Program-made: the position numbers and the translations under genes
In this document: positions 21,668-34,021 of the stretch, piece by piece
Position numbering within the stretch: the first letter of the stretch is position 1
Layout: every line of letters starts with the position of its first letter
Assembly: GCA_023374045.1 (NCBI GenBank)
Contig: CM041777.1
Coordinates: 110,201,588 to 110,265,587 of the forward strand
Direction of reading: 5' to 3'
Origin: Limonium bicolor
Lineage: Eukaryota > Streptophyta > Magnoliopsida > Caryophyllales > Plumbaginaceae
DNA: 64,000 bases
Notes under the pieces: model-generated
Database searches by the model: none
What the model saw: the letters and a program-made list of their open reading frames with translations, nothing else
Told to the model about the DNA's origin: nothing

Positions 21668-22196
21668 ATGTCTAGTCGAGATCGCCAAGCTGGCAGAGGC
21701 AGAGGTGGTGGGTCTGAAGGATCCGCACCTGAGACCCACAACGCGGGCGTGCAGAGGCGGTAGCTGCCGTCTTTGCACAGCTAGCCCAGATGGGCGGCAT
21801 ACAGATTGACGCACCCCCACTACCACCACCTATAGTCCCACCCCCACCCGCACCGAGAGAGCCGAACTGGCTGAAGAACATTGCTGATACACGGGTTCCT
21901 ACATACGACAGAGTTGCAAACCCCACAGTCCTTGAGAGGTATATCGTTGAGCATGAGAACCTTTGATGTTATACATGTTCCCGCTGAGCATCAGGTCAGG
22001 ATAGCGGCTTTTCACTTGAGGAACACCGCCAGCACTTGCTGGACGCCCGTGAAGGCCCATTACCTTGATGTGGAAGGTTTTAGCTGGACGGGGTACGTGG
22101 AGCTGCTGAGAGAGAAGTATTATCGTGCTCACTTGAAGCAGAGAAAGAGGAAGGAGTTTGAGGTACTGAGACAGGGTAGTATGACAGTAGATCAGT
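21668..22196 (+). pseudogene. Element A gag, first part (capsid)
   Basis: The start is ATG at 21668 (MSSRDRQAGRGRGG), about 210 bp after the primer site. A stop and frame change near 21755 follow, then the capsid continues with EPNWLKNIADTRVPTYD, ERYIVEHEN, AFHLRNTA and REKYYRAHLKQRKRKEF. Element B gag has the same order (MSNRTRGREADRGGGG, NWLKAVSKTRPPTY, ERYIVEHEK). The frame is cut at VDQ by the insertion of B and resumes exactly after the TCAGT duplication at 44112. Gag forms the virus-like particle around the element's RNA. Confidence 0.85.
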
Positions 22197-25100
22197 TGTA
22201 ACACCCCTCTCGGCAATCATGTTTCACAACGGAAGTATAACAGTAAATATCCTCACATGGGTGTCACATGTCATTACTCGTCCATGCGAGTAAAGAAGTA
22301 GAAACGAAATACAGTAATTAATAACGACAAATAATAAAACTCCACAGTGATAACGAGATACCATCCTATACATCATGCTAAGTTCAAAATCATATCGATG
22401 ACAAGTGAGCGTTAACCGTTTCCAAATATATACAACATCGTCATAGTGTGAACTAGATTCTACAAAATACAATACGAAGTCTCGTGCGGTAATAAAAAAC
22501 AAAAGCCCTATCTACCCGGGTCCCGTACTTTGGATTCAACGTGATCAACAACCTGTAAAACACCGTGGAGGCTCAGCGATAAAGGCTGAGTATGCTAGGT
22601 ATGTATTTGGACCCTATTGGTCACTTAAGTCGTTATAACTGTCTTTGCATTAGATTCGTTACATGTTGTACCGGAATTTACAATTTATATTGAATACTGT
22701 AAAAGACATAATTAAACATACAACATTCACTATAATACACACTCATAATTTATATTAACAACACGGAATAAATTCGAATGTGGTAGAATGCGTAGTCACT
22801 TTTAATGATCGATATACATTATTACAACCGACCTCCCAGGCCCTCACATACCATCGCATTATAATTACCACTATCGGGTGTCAAGTTAGGACAACTCGAA
22901 ATAACTCACATGGACTGTTGTCCCACATACACACAAAGGTGCTCATCATGCCAAGGATCAGGAGATCCCGGGACTTTCACTTTGCCTTTTTAAAGGCGTC
23001 CTTAAATGGCTGAAGCCTGGTACCAACAGTAGTACACTCTGTCTGACGATCTATGTAGGTTCATCAGAATTTAACAAGAGTAGACCCGATGCGGGCGTTA
23101 ACTCTAGTGATCACTGTACGCAACCAGTAGCCAATGACTAACTGGGTTTATATATCAACACACTCACCAACTCTTCATCACTTGATTAATTTTAATCAAT
23201 TTCCTAAAGTATAGTCTTAGGTCTGGAGAATCCATTTATTACTTAGTTGCCCTAAGGGTCTTACGCATACTTAGAAGTAATCTAGGTCGTATTCATGTTC
23301 GAGATCCATGCTCTAGAGACGACATAGACGTGTCTCGCACCTAAGTGTTTTACTAGGTTAATATGTATATGTTTATAATACTAAGTGTATTATATTAAGT
23401 AACAATAGTGTCATCACATTGCTTGTATGTGTATGTTTGTATAAGCCGATCTATAGTCGGCATAATATTAGTTCGAAAGGACGTTCACGTACAATAGTAA
23501 TAATGCGATAATAGCAAACAGATATGAGTTCAAACCACACATACATGCATATAAGCACACACATAACATTGTTAAAATACATCAATATCGTCTGAACCCG
23601 AGGAAGCCCTCAGGACAATTCAGACCAAAAGTGTCCATATACCGTACACCACATACCGTACACCATAGACCAAGGATGCGCAAAACCCTAAGCTCGTCTG
23701 GCGCCTTTGTCTGACGTACGATCTAAAACATTAATATCACTATGAGTCAATCCACACTCGGTATTTCTGAATAACGCTAATAATCCCGACATTTCATCCC
23801 TGGATTTCAACAATTAGTTGGTTCAGATTTTCGTTACGTTAAACTTGTTACTCGTAGTAATTACTAACGTTCAAGTTTAACTAAATAAGTCGGTTTATAT
23901 AAAACGTCATAGTTCGTAGTATCTCCCAATGTTAGGATTTATTCCATTATATCCCATGATATTTATAAGTATACAAATATACATCTATGTTCATACTTAT
24001 GTATATAATCTAACCAAATCGGTTGCACAAACAAGTATATATTTATAACCTACAGTTGCATGTATACATGCAACGTTAATTCATATGATATTGCCATTTC
24101 ATTATTCATTTGTATACATTGTATTATACAACTCATTAACATTGTAACAAGTTACATTTAAATTCAAAAACTTACAGCTTTATAGTTTATAAACTATACC
24201 AATGTAATAACACTTACCATTTGATATTATATGGTTTCCAACCATACTATATACTTGTTTTACACATGTATAGCTTGCGCATTATATACATAAGTTTCAT
24301 GAATTATAAAATCCTCATATAATATGTTACATTTTATCATCTTATATGAGATGATTATTCTCATTAGTTGTATTATATTATACAGCTTATCTTAAGGTTT
24401 CTATCTTAATATTATGTAACACTTATGTCATAGAACAACAATTCCTAAGGGTTTTTTATTATACACCTTAGTTTATAATTCCCATTTATTCATTACTTGT
24501 CACATTATTTTATGTGCAAATTATTAACTGTACTAGTTCCATTTTAATCACATTAATATTATATAGTTGTTATAACATTTATAACATTATAGACTATAGT
24601 CTAAAAATTCATTTCTTAACACCTAATATTTGCACAACAGCTCATAAGTTACTTAAATTATATATATTTTGACCCCATGTCTTATACAACATTACAATTT
24701 ATATCCTTATATCATATAGTATAATATTTTTATTTCATTATTGTTTTAACCTATAGTTTTATAAAAACTATTATAATTGTCGATAGGCACTAATAACATA
24801 AGTCTGATTTTATCAACCTCCCATACTTTTCTTTTATTACAATATTGCCACCTATTTTATACAATGTTATATATATCATATATTATAACATCTTAAACTT
24901 TATAACAAATATAACCTATAGTTTTTAATACCTAAAATTTCCGAACAGACCCTATGGTGTGTTTTAATTTATTTCTCAGCCTACTAACTTTCTATATTTA
25001 CGAATTGACCCAGATTTATAACATATACTTTCTAATGTCATTATAACTATACATTATACACTTTTCTTATTTAAACCCTTTATATTATTCTAAAAATCAC

Positions 25101-27368
25101 CAAACTTTACTAACATGTTATAATTTGCTATATTATCTAATTTAACCTAAAACTTTAAGAAATTTTCATTCCTACCCCAAAAGTTTTGTAAATTCAACAT
25201 TTAACTCCTAATCTCAATATAAGGTCACAAATTAATTACTTATGACATAAATTTTGGTCAAAGCCCCTAACATGCTCAATATTGACCTATAAGCTACCAG
25301 TTTTAACCCTAAGTTTTAGTAATTACAGTTTTGACCCATATTTTCCAGAAATTACATTTTAACCCTAAACTTTATAAAATTCATTTAAATAGCTTTTAAA
25401 GCCTAACTTTTGGCTAATACTATGTTTAGCCCTTAAATTTCATTTTAATTATGGTTTGACCCCCATATATACTCGGTAATATTTATATGGTCTTAAAAGT
25501 AGATTAAACTTAATGTTACATAAACTAAAATGGCCTAAAGTACATGGCGTAATTATAAACATTAACATAAGATAAAAATTACATATAAATGTCACAAATG
25601 ACATATTTTGGTCACGGCTTTTATTATTTTTACCCAGATATTTTTATAAATTGCATTTTAACCATTTGAATTATCCTTATAACATTATAAGTCATTTATA
25701 TGCTAAGCAAGCTAGCCAAAATGTTAATTAACATCTTAATATATAGTTAGGTCATATAAAACCTTATAACTCTACGGCTTGATTTATTTTGCAACAAAAA
25801 TGACATAAAACATTAAATAACTTAGGAATAAGTTTACTTACATTATTTTGAGTCAAAAATCAGCCAAGCACACTTAATAGCTCACAGCCTAATTTTAAAA
25901 CAAGCCTAAGTTAGTTTTTGAAAATAAACTCACATATAACCTTGATTAGTATCATTTAGGTAGTGATTTAGCTTACTTTGACAAGTTTACACTTAGGGTT
26001 GATTTTCACAACTTTAGGCAGAATGTTTCCAAGGTTCCAAGCATATTTCACCAGCATATTTGTAATAAAAAAGGACATGTGTTACTCTTGTGATATTAAT
26101 AACTAGTTACGGTATAATATAAGGTTAAAATGTCATGATTTTTACCTTGGTTTGTAGAGATGTTTTAGTGGTGTTCTCGCCTGATTTTTAAAGTACAAAA
26201 AGAGTGTTATAAGCTAGAGAACACAACCGCATAACATAAGGTAGGAAAGAGCTAGGGTTTACCTTGTGAAAACGGTTTTTAATGGTGTTTTTAGCACCAA
26301 ATGGGCCAAGACTTGAAGAGACTGGTATATCTACTGAAATAGTATGTAAAGAGGAGGAAAATAAGCTTAAGGAACTCAAGAACAAAACCGGAAATGAAAA
26401 GAAGAAGGATTTACAAGCTTAAAGCATGTTTTTACCTTATATGTTACTTAAGCCTAACTTCCCTTCTCCTTTGGATTTTCAGCTGAAAAACTCCCCTTAT
26501 TTGCAAGCCAACTCGGACTGGAGGAGTGGATGGAAATGGAATTAGTTTACACAATGGAAAGAAAGAAAGAAAAGAGAAGAGAATGATGATTTCCATGCTT
26601 TAAGATCTTACCTAGTTCAAAATGTATTGTTCTTGGAAGTTGGCTGCTGCTCACACCAATGGTGGAAGAAAAGGGAGGGTTTATAGTGGATAATCTCGGC
26701 TGGGAGAAGGTAATGAGAGGAGAGAGTGAATTTTGGCTTTTTTAAGTAAGATAAGATTAAGTATTGAATAGTTATGTGATGAGTCACTTAGGAGATATTT
26801 TGGAGATTGCTTAATGGAGGGGGAAACCTCCTAAGCTGCCACCCAAAGATGGTCAAGGTCCTGGGGTAAGTATTGACCATTGACTTGATTAGGTAATTAA
26901 GTGTTAATTTTCCACTATTTGAGTACTATTCACATTTTGTTACACAAATTTCTGATTTTTTTTTTGAAAATTTTTGAATTAGACATTCTAATGTGGTAAA
27001 TTATGTGACATTAGTATACTTAAGGGTAATCAAGGCCCTAAAACCAAACAAAACTCATTGTGAAGACAATCTCTCAAAAATGTGCTTTAAGGAGTTTTAA
27101 AGCACATTTTGTGTCTTAACGTGTTTTTGAGCTTGGTTTTCTTTGGTAGTGGATTTATTATGTTTATTCATGAGTTATAATGCTTAGTAATCAAATTTGG
27201 GTCCTAAGGAGTTCATTTGGGCACATATTTGTCCTAAATGGTCAAAGTGTGTAAGTTCTTCGTTTTATGATGACCATTGTTGTTTTTAATTGATTTTTAA
27301 GGCATGTTTAGGCCTTAATTTATTTTGTTAGATGTTTAATCAAGGTTTAATTAGTTAGGGGTATTTTA
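22197..27368 (-). repeat. 3' LTR of element B
   Basis: It matches the right-hand copy from TGTAACACCCCTC at its left edge to AGGGGTATTTTA at its right edge, where the other copy ends TTTCA. At about 5.17 kb it is unusually long. It is almost free of coding sequence and AT-rich. The segment GGCTCAGCGATAAAGGCTGAGTATG at about 22570 is the counterpart of the conserved near-end segment of the other LTRs. Confidence 0.9.
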
Positions 27369-27395
27369 ATCTACCCTCTTAAAAAGACTTCGTCT
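27369..27395 (-). promoter_or_regulatory. Polypurine tract of element B
   Basis: On the minus strand AAGAGGGTAGAT directly precedes the 3' LTR. It follows CGAAGTCTTTTT and corresponds to GACGAAGTCTCTTTAAGGGG in element A. A second tract with AAGGGGGTAGAGCC on the minus strand lies about 540 bp upstream, at about 27900-27920, just after the chromodomain. Confidence 0.75.
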
Positions 27396-27956
27396 CGAAG
27401 TCGCCTTTCTCTTATAGATTACAATAACTACCCTTATGCCCCATAATGTATATCTATGTTATATACCATTCACACATAATGTATTGTGCTTATACAGCAC
27501 ATTGCCCTCAATTGTGGCGTTAATTCAAATATATGGATGTAGGCGATCCATTAGCACCGTCATTTTCTATCAGTTCTACAACTCTGACAACCTCCCCGAG
27601 GTGTCCATATCATTCGACATTCCACATTTCATCGTTCCATATCTATGATCCAATCAGTATCTAAACAATACTATATGCGAAGGATTCATAAGGAAACATA
27701 ATATATATCACAAGTATCTTAAACAGATACTACTTTCATTAGTTTACCCATTGCCATACAAGTATCTCACAGGATACGCACATACATACTTGCACACAAA
27801 TGTGAAAACGCATATACAACAAACAAACATAACTATATACACAAGTATGCCCCGCATACCAACACAAAACCTAGTGCACACAAGTGTATAGCCAAGAGGC
27901 TCTACCCCCTTAAAAAGGGTTACGTCCCTGTACCCCACAAGTATACATAGACGCTA

Positions 27957-29330
27957 CTCGAAGAGCGCTGGATACTTGGCTCTCATGGAGTCCTCTAACT
28001 CCCAAGTGGCCTCTTCCACCTCGTGGTTTGACCAAAGGACTTTAACCATGCGGATGGTCTTGTTCCTGGTCTCCCGCATCTTCGTGTCGAGAATGAGAAG
28101 TGGAGTCTCCTCGTATCTGAGAGACGGATCGAGCTCTAAGTGCTCTGGCTCCAAAACATGCGAAGGGTAAGGCATGTACTTCTTCAACTGAGAAATATGG
28201 AATACATCATGCACTTTCCCGAGCTCAGCAGGTAAGTCTAACCTGTAAGCTAACAGGCCCACTCGCTCTGTAATGCAGTACAAACTAACGTACTTCGGGC
28301 TCAACTTGCCCTTTTGTCCGAACTGCAAGATGCCCTTCATAGGTGACACTTTGAGGAAGACCCGGTCATAGACTGCAAACTCGAGATCTCTCCGTCGGAC
28401 GTCTGCATATGACTTCTGTCTATCCTGGGTGATCTTCATGTTTCTACGGATCTGTAAGACATCCTTCTTTATCTGCTCAAGGTACTCGGGTCCAAGGAAT
28501 GTGTTCTCGCTGGCCTCATCCCAGCTGAGCGATGTCCTACATGGTCTACCATACAGTGCCTGGAAAGGTGGCATCTGAATCGATGCATGATAGCTGTTGT
28601 TGTAGGCAAACTCAATCAGGTGTAACCGGTCAATCCAACTCTCATGGAAATCTAAGGCACATGCTCGGAGCATGTCTTCTAACGTCTGAATGGTTATCTC
28701 ACTCTGGCCATCATTTTGTGGGTGAAAGGCAATACTTAGCTTCAGCTTCATACGTAGTGCCTCCTGAACTTGCCCCCAAAACCGTGATAGGAATCGAGGG
28801 TCTCTATCTGACACGATCGTTTTCGGCACACCATGGTGTCTAATAATCTCTCTCTAGAAAAGGTCCACTAGCTTGGGAACTTTCTTGGTGTCCTTGATAG
28901 GAATAAACTTTACCACTTTTGTCAGTCTGTCGAGGATCACCCAAATGGTGTTTGAACCTCCCTTAGTCGGTGGAAGGCCGACAATGAAATCCATGGATAG
29001 ATCCTCGAACTTCTAGTACGGAATGGGCATAGGCTGCACCAAACCTCCTGATCTTCTATGCTCGAACTTGACTTTCTAACAAGTCAAGCAGCGGGTAACA
29101 AACTCTGCTACATCCTTCTTCATGCCACTCCACCAAAAGTGAGTCTTCAAGTCTCTATACATATTTGACGATCCCGGGTGGATGGACAAGGAAGAGCAAT
29201 GAGCTTCTTGCAATATCTTGTCTTTCAATTCTGGGTTGTACTCTGGGATGCACAATCTGCCATTCAATCGGATCAGCCTGTCATCACTGAGTCTGAAATC
29301 ATACTTCTGCCCCTGGAAAGCCGTCAACTA
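27957..29330 (-). pseudogene. Element B integrase and chromodomain
   Basis: The N-terminal zinc-binding part shows EAHCSSLSIHPGSS and FVTRCLTC (HHCC). The core then has PKTIVSDRDPRF with the second catalytic Asp and NDGQSE with the catalytic Glu, followed by ALYGRPCRTSLSWDE, the C-terminal KGKLSPKYVSLY and VFHISQLKKYMP. The last part contains ILDTKMRETRNKTIRMVKVL and EVEEATWELEDSMR, a chromodomain-like end that closes with ALFE and a stop at about 27957. Integrase inserts the cDNA; chromodomains of this type are thought to guide insertion to heterochromatin. The last 291 codons are open; upstream there are stops at LF*RE, PY*KF and C*KVK. Confidence 0.9.
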
Positions 29331-29800
29331 ACTGCTGCCTAATGGTTTGTATGTACTGGTCGCTGTCCTGAGCATAGCGTACTTCCTCGACAAGGCTACT
29401 GCTCGCTGACATGGCATGTAAGGAGTGAGCTCTCCGGCTCAGGGCATCGGCTACTACATTTTCCTTCCCCTCCTTGTACTTCAGGTTGATGTCGTAGTCC
29501 TTCAAGAACTCGACTCATCGCCTCTGCCTCATATTCAGATCCTTCTGTGTGAAGATATGCTGAAGGCTCTTGTGGTCGGAGTGGATAGTCACTGTGACTC
29601 CGTACAAGTAATGACGCCAAATTTTCAATGCGAATACAATTGCACCCAACTCTAAGTCGTGTGTTGAGTAGTTCTCCTCATGTTTCTTCAGCTGCCTGGA
29701 AGCATAAGCAACCACCTTGCCATGTTGCATGAGAACACACCCTAGCCCCGAACCTGAGGCATCACAGTACACTTCGAACCCGTCAGTCCCTTCAGGGACG
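29331..29800 (-). pseudogene. Element B RNase H
   Basis: Motifs in order on the minus strand are [19 protein letters not shown] (first Asp), [20 protein letters not shown] (Glu), [19 protein letters not shown] (Asp) and [13 protein letters not shown] (final Asp). The order and spacing are those of Ty3/gypsy RNase H. Small frame changes lie between them. It removes the RNA template during reverse transcription. Confidence 0.9.
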
Positions 29801-30964
29801 GTAAGTATGGGTGCCGACGTAGAAGGTCCTTCAGTGTCTGAAAGGAGCGCTCACAATCATCAGTCCAAACAAACTGAGCGTCCTTCTTCATCAGATTCGT
29901 CATGGGCTTGGCTACGTTGGAAAAGTCCTGAATAAACTACCTGTAGTACCGGACAAACTCAATTAACTACGGATGTCTATCACTGTCTTCGGCCTTGGCC
30001 AACTCTTGACTGCCTCAATCTTCACAGGGTCGACAGATATACTGCTGGCTGAAATAATATGCCCGAGGAATGCCACACAATCTAGCCAGAACTCTCACTT
30101 CGAGAGCTTGGCGTATACCTGGTTCTCTCTCATGATCTGTAGAACTCGTCTCAGGTGAGCCTCGTGCTCCTCCTTAGTCTTAGAATAGACTAAGATGTCG
30201 TCGATGAATACCATAACAGATGTGTCGAGCTACTCTCTGAATAAACGGTTCATGAGGTCTAATATGGTTGGTGCACTGGACTATCCAATTGGCATCACGG
30301 TAAACTCATAGTGACCGTAACACGTCCAGAAAATCGTCTTCTCGATGTCTCCCTCTGTGATGCGTATCTGATGGTAGCCTGATCTATCTTCGAGAACACT
30401 GAAGCTCCTCTCAACTGATTAAATAGGTCGTCGATGCGTGGGAGAGGATACTTGTTCTTGACTGATACGCATTCAACTCCCGATAGTCGATGCAGAGTCG
30501 CATGCTCCCACCCTTCTTCTAGACAAACAATATCGGTGCTCCTCATGGAGACACGCTCGGTCGGATGAACCCCTTGTCTAGTAGATCCTCTAACTGGACC
30601 TTCAACTCCCTCATCTCGTTTGGATCCATCCGGTAGGGTGCTTTAGCAATAGGCCCCGTTCCCGGCATAAGGTCGATGGCGAACTCCACCTCTCGCATAG
30701 ACGGCATGCCTGGCAACTCCTCAGGAAACAGATCAGGGAAGTCGGATACTATAGGGATATCCAACCCTATCTGCTCCTGCCTCGTGTCATGGCTGACACT
30801 AACTTGATGGTGGGCTCCTTCGGTACACTACGGTAGGAAACTGCCTTGCCCTTTGGGCTCTTGAGTAACAATTGGAGCTCGGCGCAATGCAGCCGGTCCT
30901 TGTGTCTCTGCAACCAATTCATACCTATGATGACGTCGAAGCCTAACCCTCTGAACTCTATCAA
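29801..30964 (-). pseudogene. Element B reverse transcriptase
   Basis: On the minus strand the order is [67 protein letters not shown], then a degraded middle, then the active-site motif [11 protein letters not shown] at about 30205-30172 with both catalytic Asp residues. The thumb and connection with [12 protein letters not shown] sequence follow but are broken by stops and indels. The order matches gypsy RT. It is too damaged to be active. Confidence 0.88.
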
Positions 30965-31310
30965 ATCGACAGGGAAAGTCTCATTGTATAATGATCTGTA
31001 GGTCGGTGTAGTGTCCCGTGCATCACACTCTCTCCCTAGATGCTAGTGTGACGGTGAGGGTCAATCCCAACTTCTTCACGAAGAAGAGGAGACGAAAGAG
31101 TGAGACACCCCTAAGTCGAATAAGACAGATGCATCGTTGCCATTGACAGGAAAGGTACCTGTGGTTTATTCGGTTTATCAATATCACGTTCATTAGGATT
31201 ATATGGATTAATTTGATTGTTACCAGTCTTACCCGCAATGACATTGCCAATCTCAGTGGCCTGCGCCATATTAAGAACATTGAGGGTTCCTCCCTTCTCG
31301 GATTCATGGT
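30965..31310 (-). pseudogene. Element B start of pol and aspartic protease
   Basis: The pol part begins after a pyrimidine-rich tract ending CTTTAATCCAG and reads GGTLNVLNMAQATEIGNVIA, as in element A (GTLSILDMAQAKEFGNVLTG). The protease core then reads SVLFDLGVSHSFVSS, where family members have DSG. The DSG has become DLG (a C to T change), so the active site is probably dead. The same region in A keeps LFDSGALHSFIS. Confidence 0.8.
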
Positions 31311-31442
31311 CTGGATTAAAGAATCGTATAAGAACAAGATGGAAACAAGTGTGTAAAAGAACTCCAAAAACTCCACTTTTATTCATTCATCAAAGTATTA
31401 CATTATGCTTGTATACATGGCTAGTAGCCTTACAATCTTACA
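31311..31442 (-). other. Spacer between the AlkB stop and pol in element B
   Basis: On the minus strand, after the AlkB stop, about 130 bp of non-coding sequence contains GATGAATGAATAAAAGTGG, which resembles a plant near-upstream poly(A) element, followed by a pyrimidine-rich stretch ending TTCTTTAATCCAG, a good splice acceptor. This could separate two transcript forms: one ending after the AlkB domain, one splicing into pol. Confidence 0.45.
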
Positions 31443-32150
31443 TCAAAACTCTCTAAACGTCAAATTTAAACGCCCCGGTCGGATGTGGGTAGCATTAACT
31501 GAAGCTGGTGGTGCGGTATTCAACTTAACTCGCTTGATCCCGTGGTATACTAACCTCGAATCCCCACCGAATACCAATACATCCCCCGACTTCAAGACTA
31601 GCTTACTAGCTAAGTCCATTCTCTTCTGATCACCATAAATAAATTATGCTTCGTCGCCAATGGAGAACAACACTACGAGAATACCCTTAGTAATAGACTC
31701 GGGTGTCTCATCCTGGTCCTGGTGTAATCCCAGTCACCCACCTTTCTCGTAGATGTTCACGATGCAAATGTTGGCATTAATGTCGGGTAGTGGGTCGTCT
31801 TCAAGCTGCTGTGTGGTCTCCAGCGCTTTCCTTGCTAAGGTCTTGAATCTCTAGGGTATCCTAGGTACTCTCACCCCATATAATTTCCTAACGTCCTAGT
31901 ATGTCCTAGTCTGCGGGTCCCAATCCCTACCTAGGCACATCATGTGCAGCTTCATCTTAGATCCACTCGTAAATCCCCGAATGTAAAACCCGCCTAATTC
32001 TCTACCCAAGGCTCTACACTCTTCTATGATGTCCGGTTGCTCGTCAAAGGTCAATAATTCTCTAAGTAGAATCATGCCCGGTTGAATGACTTGGCTCTTC
32101 TCTTCGAGATGCTCCCATCTTTTGTTTATGAATTTTGGTGATCTCGGTCT
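31443..32150 (-). pseudogene. ALKBH1-like AlkB domain (2OG/Fe(II) dioxygenase) in element B
   Basis: About 235 codons on the minus strand read as an AlkB-family dioxygenase. Landmarks in order are RPRSPKFINKRWEHL, QVIQPGMILLRELLTF, SGSKMKLHMMCLGRDWDPQT, VRVPRIP, ICIVNIYEKG, then LGLHQDQDE with the HxD iron ligands (His at 31722-31724, Asp at 31716-31718), FIYGDQKRMDLASKLVLKSG, DVLVFGGDSRLVYHGIK with the distal iron His (31542-31544), and RPGRLNLTFRESF followed by a stop. The GRLNLTFR end carries the 2-oxoglutarate and fold arginines of AlkB proteins. The whole layout is closest to plant ALKBH1, enzymes reported to remove methyl groups from nucleic acids. Four in-frame stops (TAG, TAG, TGA, TAA) now break it. 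It lies between the gag zinc knuckle and pol, exactly as in element A. Confidence 0.9.
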
Positions 32151-32330
32151 TTATGGTAGGGGGTTACATATATTGTTACTACGTAAGATGTGAAAGTTCT
32201 TCTAAGGTAAGTTACTACTAAAGTCGGTCCTTAATTCATAGAACATGCTTCAAAAGCGCTTAACACACAACATGGTTTAAAACAATAACACTCGGGTATT
32301 AAGATTACATGTAGCGTGTTGGGCCCCCGC
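32151..32330 (-). other. Probable intron between gag and the AlkB domain in element B
   Basis: About 180 bp with stops in all frames lie between the zinc-knuckle exon and the AlkB domain. They align loosely with 45063-45213 in element A, for example TTAAGCGCTTTTGAAGCATG against TTAAACGCTTTATCTTAGCA, and have a similar length. Splice sites in B are not clean, so the call leans on element A. Confidence 0.4.
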
Positions 32331-33793
32331 CTTAGTGCCCAACGCTCCTGAGAAGTTCAGGGCGCTCTTGCCTTGATCAACTCCCTTCCCCTTTTGAAAG
32401 CACGAGTTTGAGGAAGTCTGGCCTCCTTGGCCACCCCGTGGTGCTCCAGATCCTCCAGCTAAGGTCTTCTGAGTAGTCTTTGGTGGCTGTCGTTTCAGCT
32501 GTCGAGGCTCGATTAGCACTCGAAGTCGTGATGCCCCTGCTTCTTGCAGTAACGGCACTCCACCTTGCGGCCGCTGCAGTCAAGTCCTGGGTGGTTGCTC
32601 CCACAGTGCTTGTAGTAGTAATGACGTTGGGGATGTCCGGTGCCTGATTGCAACCGTAACTTAAGTTAATATAGGAAGATATACATGATAAGATTAATGA
32701 ACAAATTTATGAGGAGGGTATTCTCACCCTTGGGAGGTGCTGATCTGAGTGGCTGGGCATCGATGGGCAGGCCTATCAACCTCGGAATGGGATCCTTCCC
32801 CTTGAAGCCCTACTGACTTTGCTGCCCTTGCTGCCCCTGCTTCCCTTTCTTCTTAAAGAAGCCTCTGTTAAACAGTTTCAGGGTCATCAATCACAATATT
32901 TAAGTAATGGATAATAATTTACAAATGGAATAAGTTCCTTACTTTCCCTTCTTCGAGTCCTCGCCTCGAGTCACTCCCCCATCCTCAGACGCTCTCTCGA
33001 GCTTCTTCCACTTCTTCTGCCATAGAGTCTCATCCCGAGTCTGGAGCATTAGCTCCGTCCTCGAGGCAGCATCATAACACTCCTAAAATTACATTGGTAA
33101 GTCTTCGTACATTCTTCGGATAATTAAACAAGTATGGCATTAATGGTATTGATGGTATTCACATTTATACCTGGATAGTTGTGTAGAGTGTAGCACCCAT
33201 GGCTGCCTGGATGCGAAAAGCAGTCCCCCCGGAACTTCTCGACCTTGACGGTCTCGGAGTAGTCGACTCCGGGGATGAAGTCTTAAAGACCGATGAAGCG
33301 AGCGTAGTACTCGTCCACAGACAAACCTCCCCGGGATAGAGTCTCAAACTCCGAGCGCTTCTTCTACTTGAGGTGTGAGGTAGTACTTCCCTCGTAGGAT
33401 CTTAGTGTATGCAGCCCAAGAAAAGTCGGGCATAGCCAAATGGGGATCCTTCACAAGCCTCTACCAAGTACTAGCCACATCCTTCAGATGGAAAGCGGTG
33501 ATAGTGACAATCTGGTCAGCTGGCACTCACAAGGCTTCGTAAGCCTTCTCATGCTCTACAATGTAGCGCTCTAAGGCAATAAGGTCTGGTTCCCCTGAGT
33601 ATGTTGGCGGTCGAGTCTTGGACACCGCCTTCAGCCAATTGACTTCACGGGGCTGAGGTGGGTGGGGTGGTGCTCCTCCGATCTGCGCTCCAAGCTGGGT
33701 GAGAAGAGCAGCAACCGTCTCTACAATCCCTGGGGTAACAGGGTCACCACCGCCCCCTCTGTCGGCTTCACGGCCTCTAGTACGATTCGACAT
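32331..33793 (-). pseudogene. Element B gag with three intron-like gaps
   Basis: Gag starts at 33793 (MSNRTRGREADRGGGG). Capsid residues include NWLKAVSKTRPPTYSGEPD and ERYIVEHEKAYEAL; several stops follow. Coding identity breaks three times at GT-AG borders: 33170-33083 (88 bp), 32942-32865 (78 bp) and 32727-32644 (84 bp). The exons read ECYDAASRTELMLQTRDE (exon 2), GFFKKKGKQGQQGQQ to DAQPLRSAPPK (exon 3) and a zinc knuckle, KHCGSNHPGLDC then CRYCKKQGHHDFEC (exon 4). The same breaks at matching codons occur in element A. The zinc knuckle would bind the RNA genome. Confidence 0.85.
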
Positions 33794-33993
33794 CTATAAT
33801 ACAGATTGTCGCATCATTAATCGGTAAATATACCATAAAAATTTCGTAGATATTGGATTTCTATAAAGGTTAAAAGGTATACGCGTATTGCGTTTACTAA
33901 ACATAATGTCATTTAACGAGTCATCTCGTACCTCACAGACGTATCCCGTGTTTCCCAATCCTAGGCTCACTGTTTTAATCTTAGTATCTCGTC

Positions 33994-34021
33994 ATCAGAG
34001 CGGTACTCTGCTCTGATACCA
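33994..34021 (-). promoter_or_regulatory. Primer-binding site of element B within a perfect 8-bp stem
   Basis: On the minus strand TGGTATCAGAGC (34021-34010), complementary to initiator-Met tRNA, lies five bases after the LTR end. It continues AGAGTACC and GCTCTGAT, so ATCAGAGC and GCTCTGAT form a perfect 8-bp inverted repeat around AGAGTACC. The primer site could therefore be hidden in a hairpin. Confidence 0.9.
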
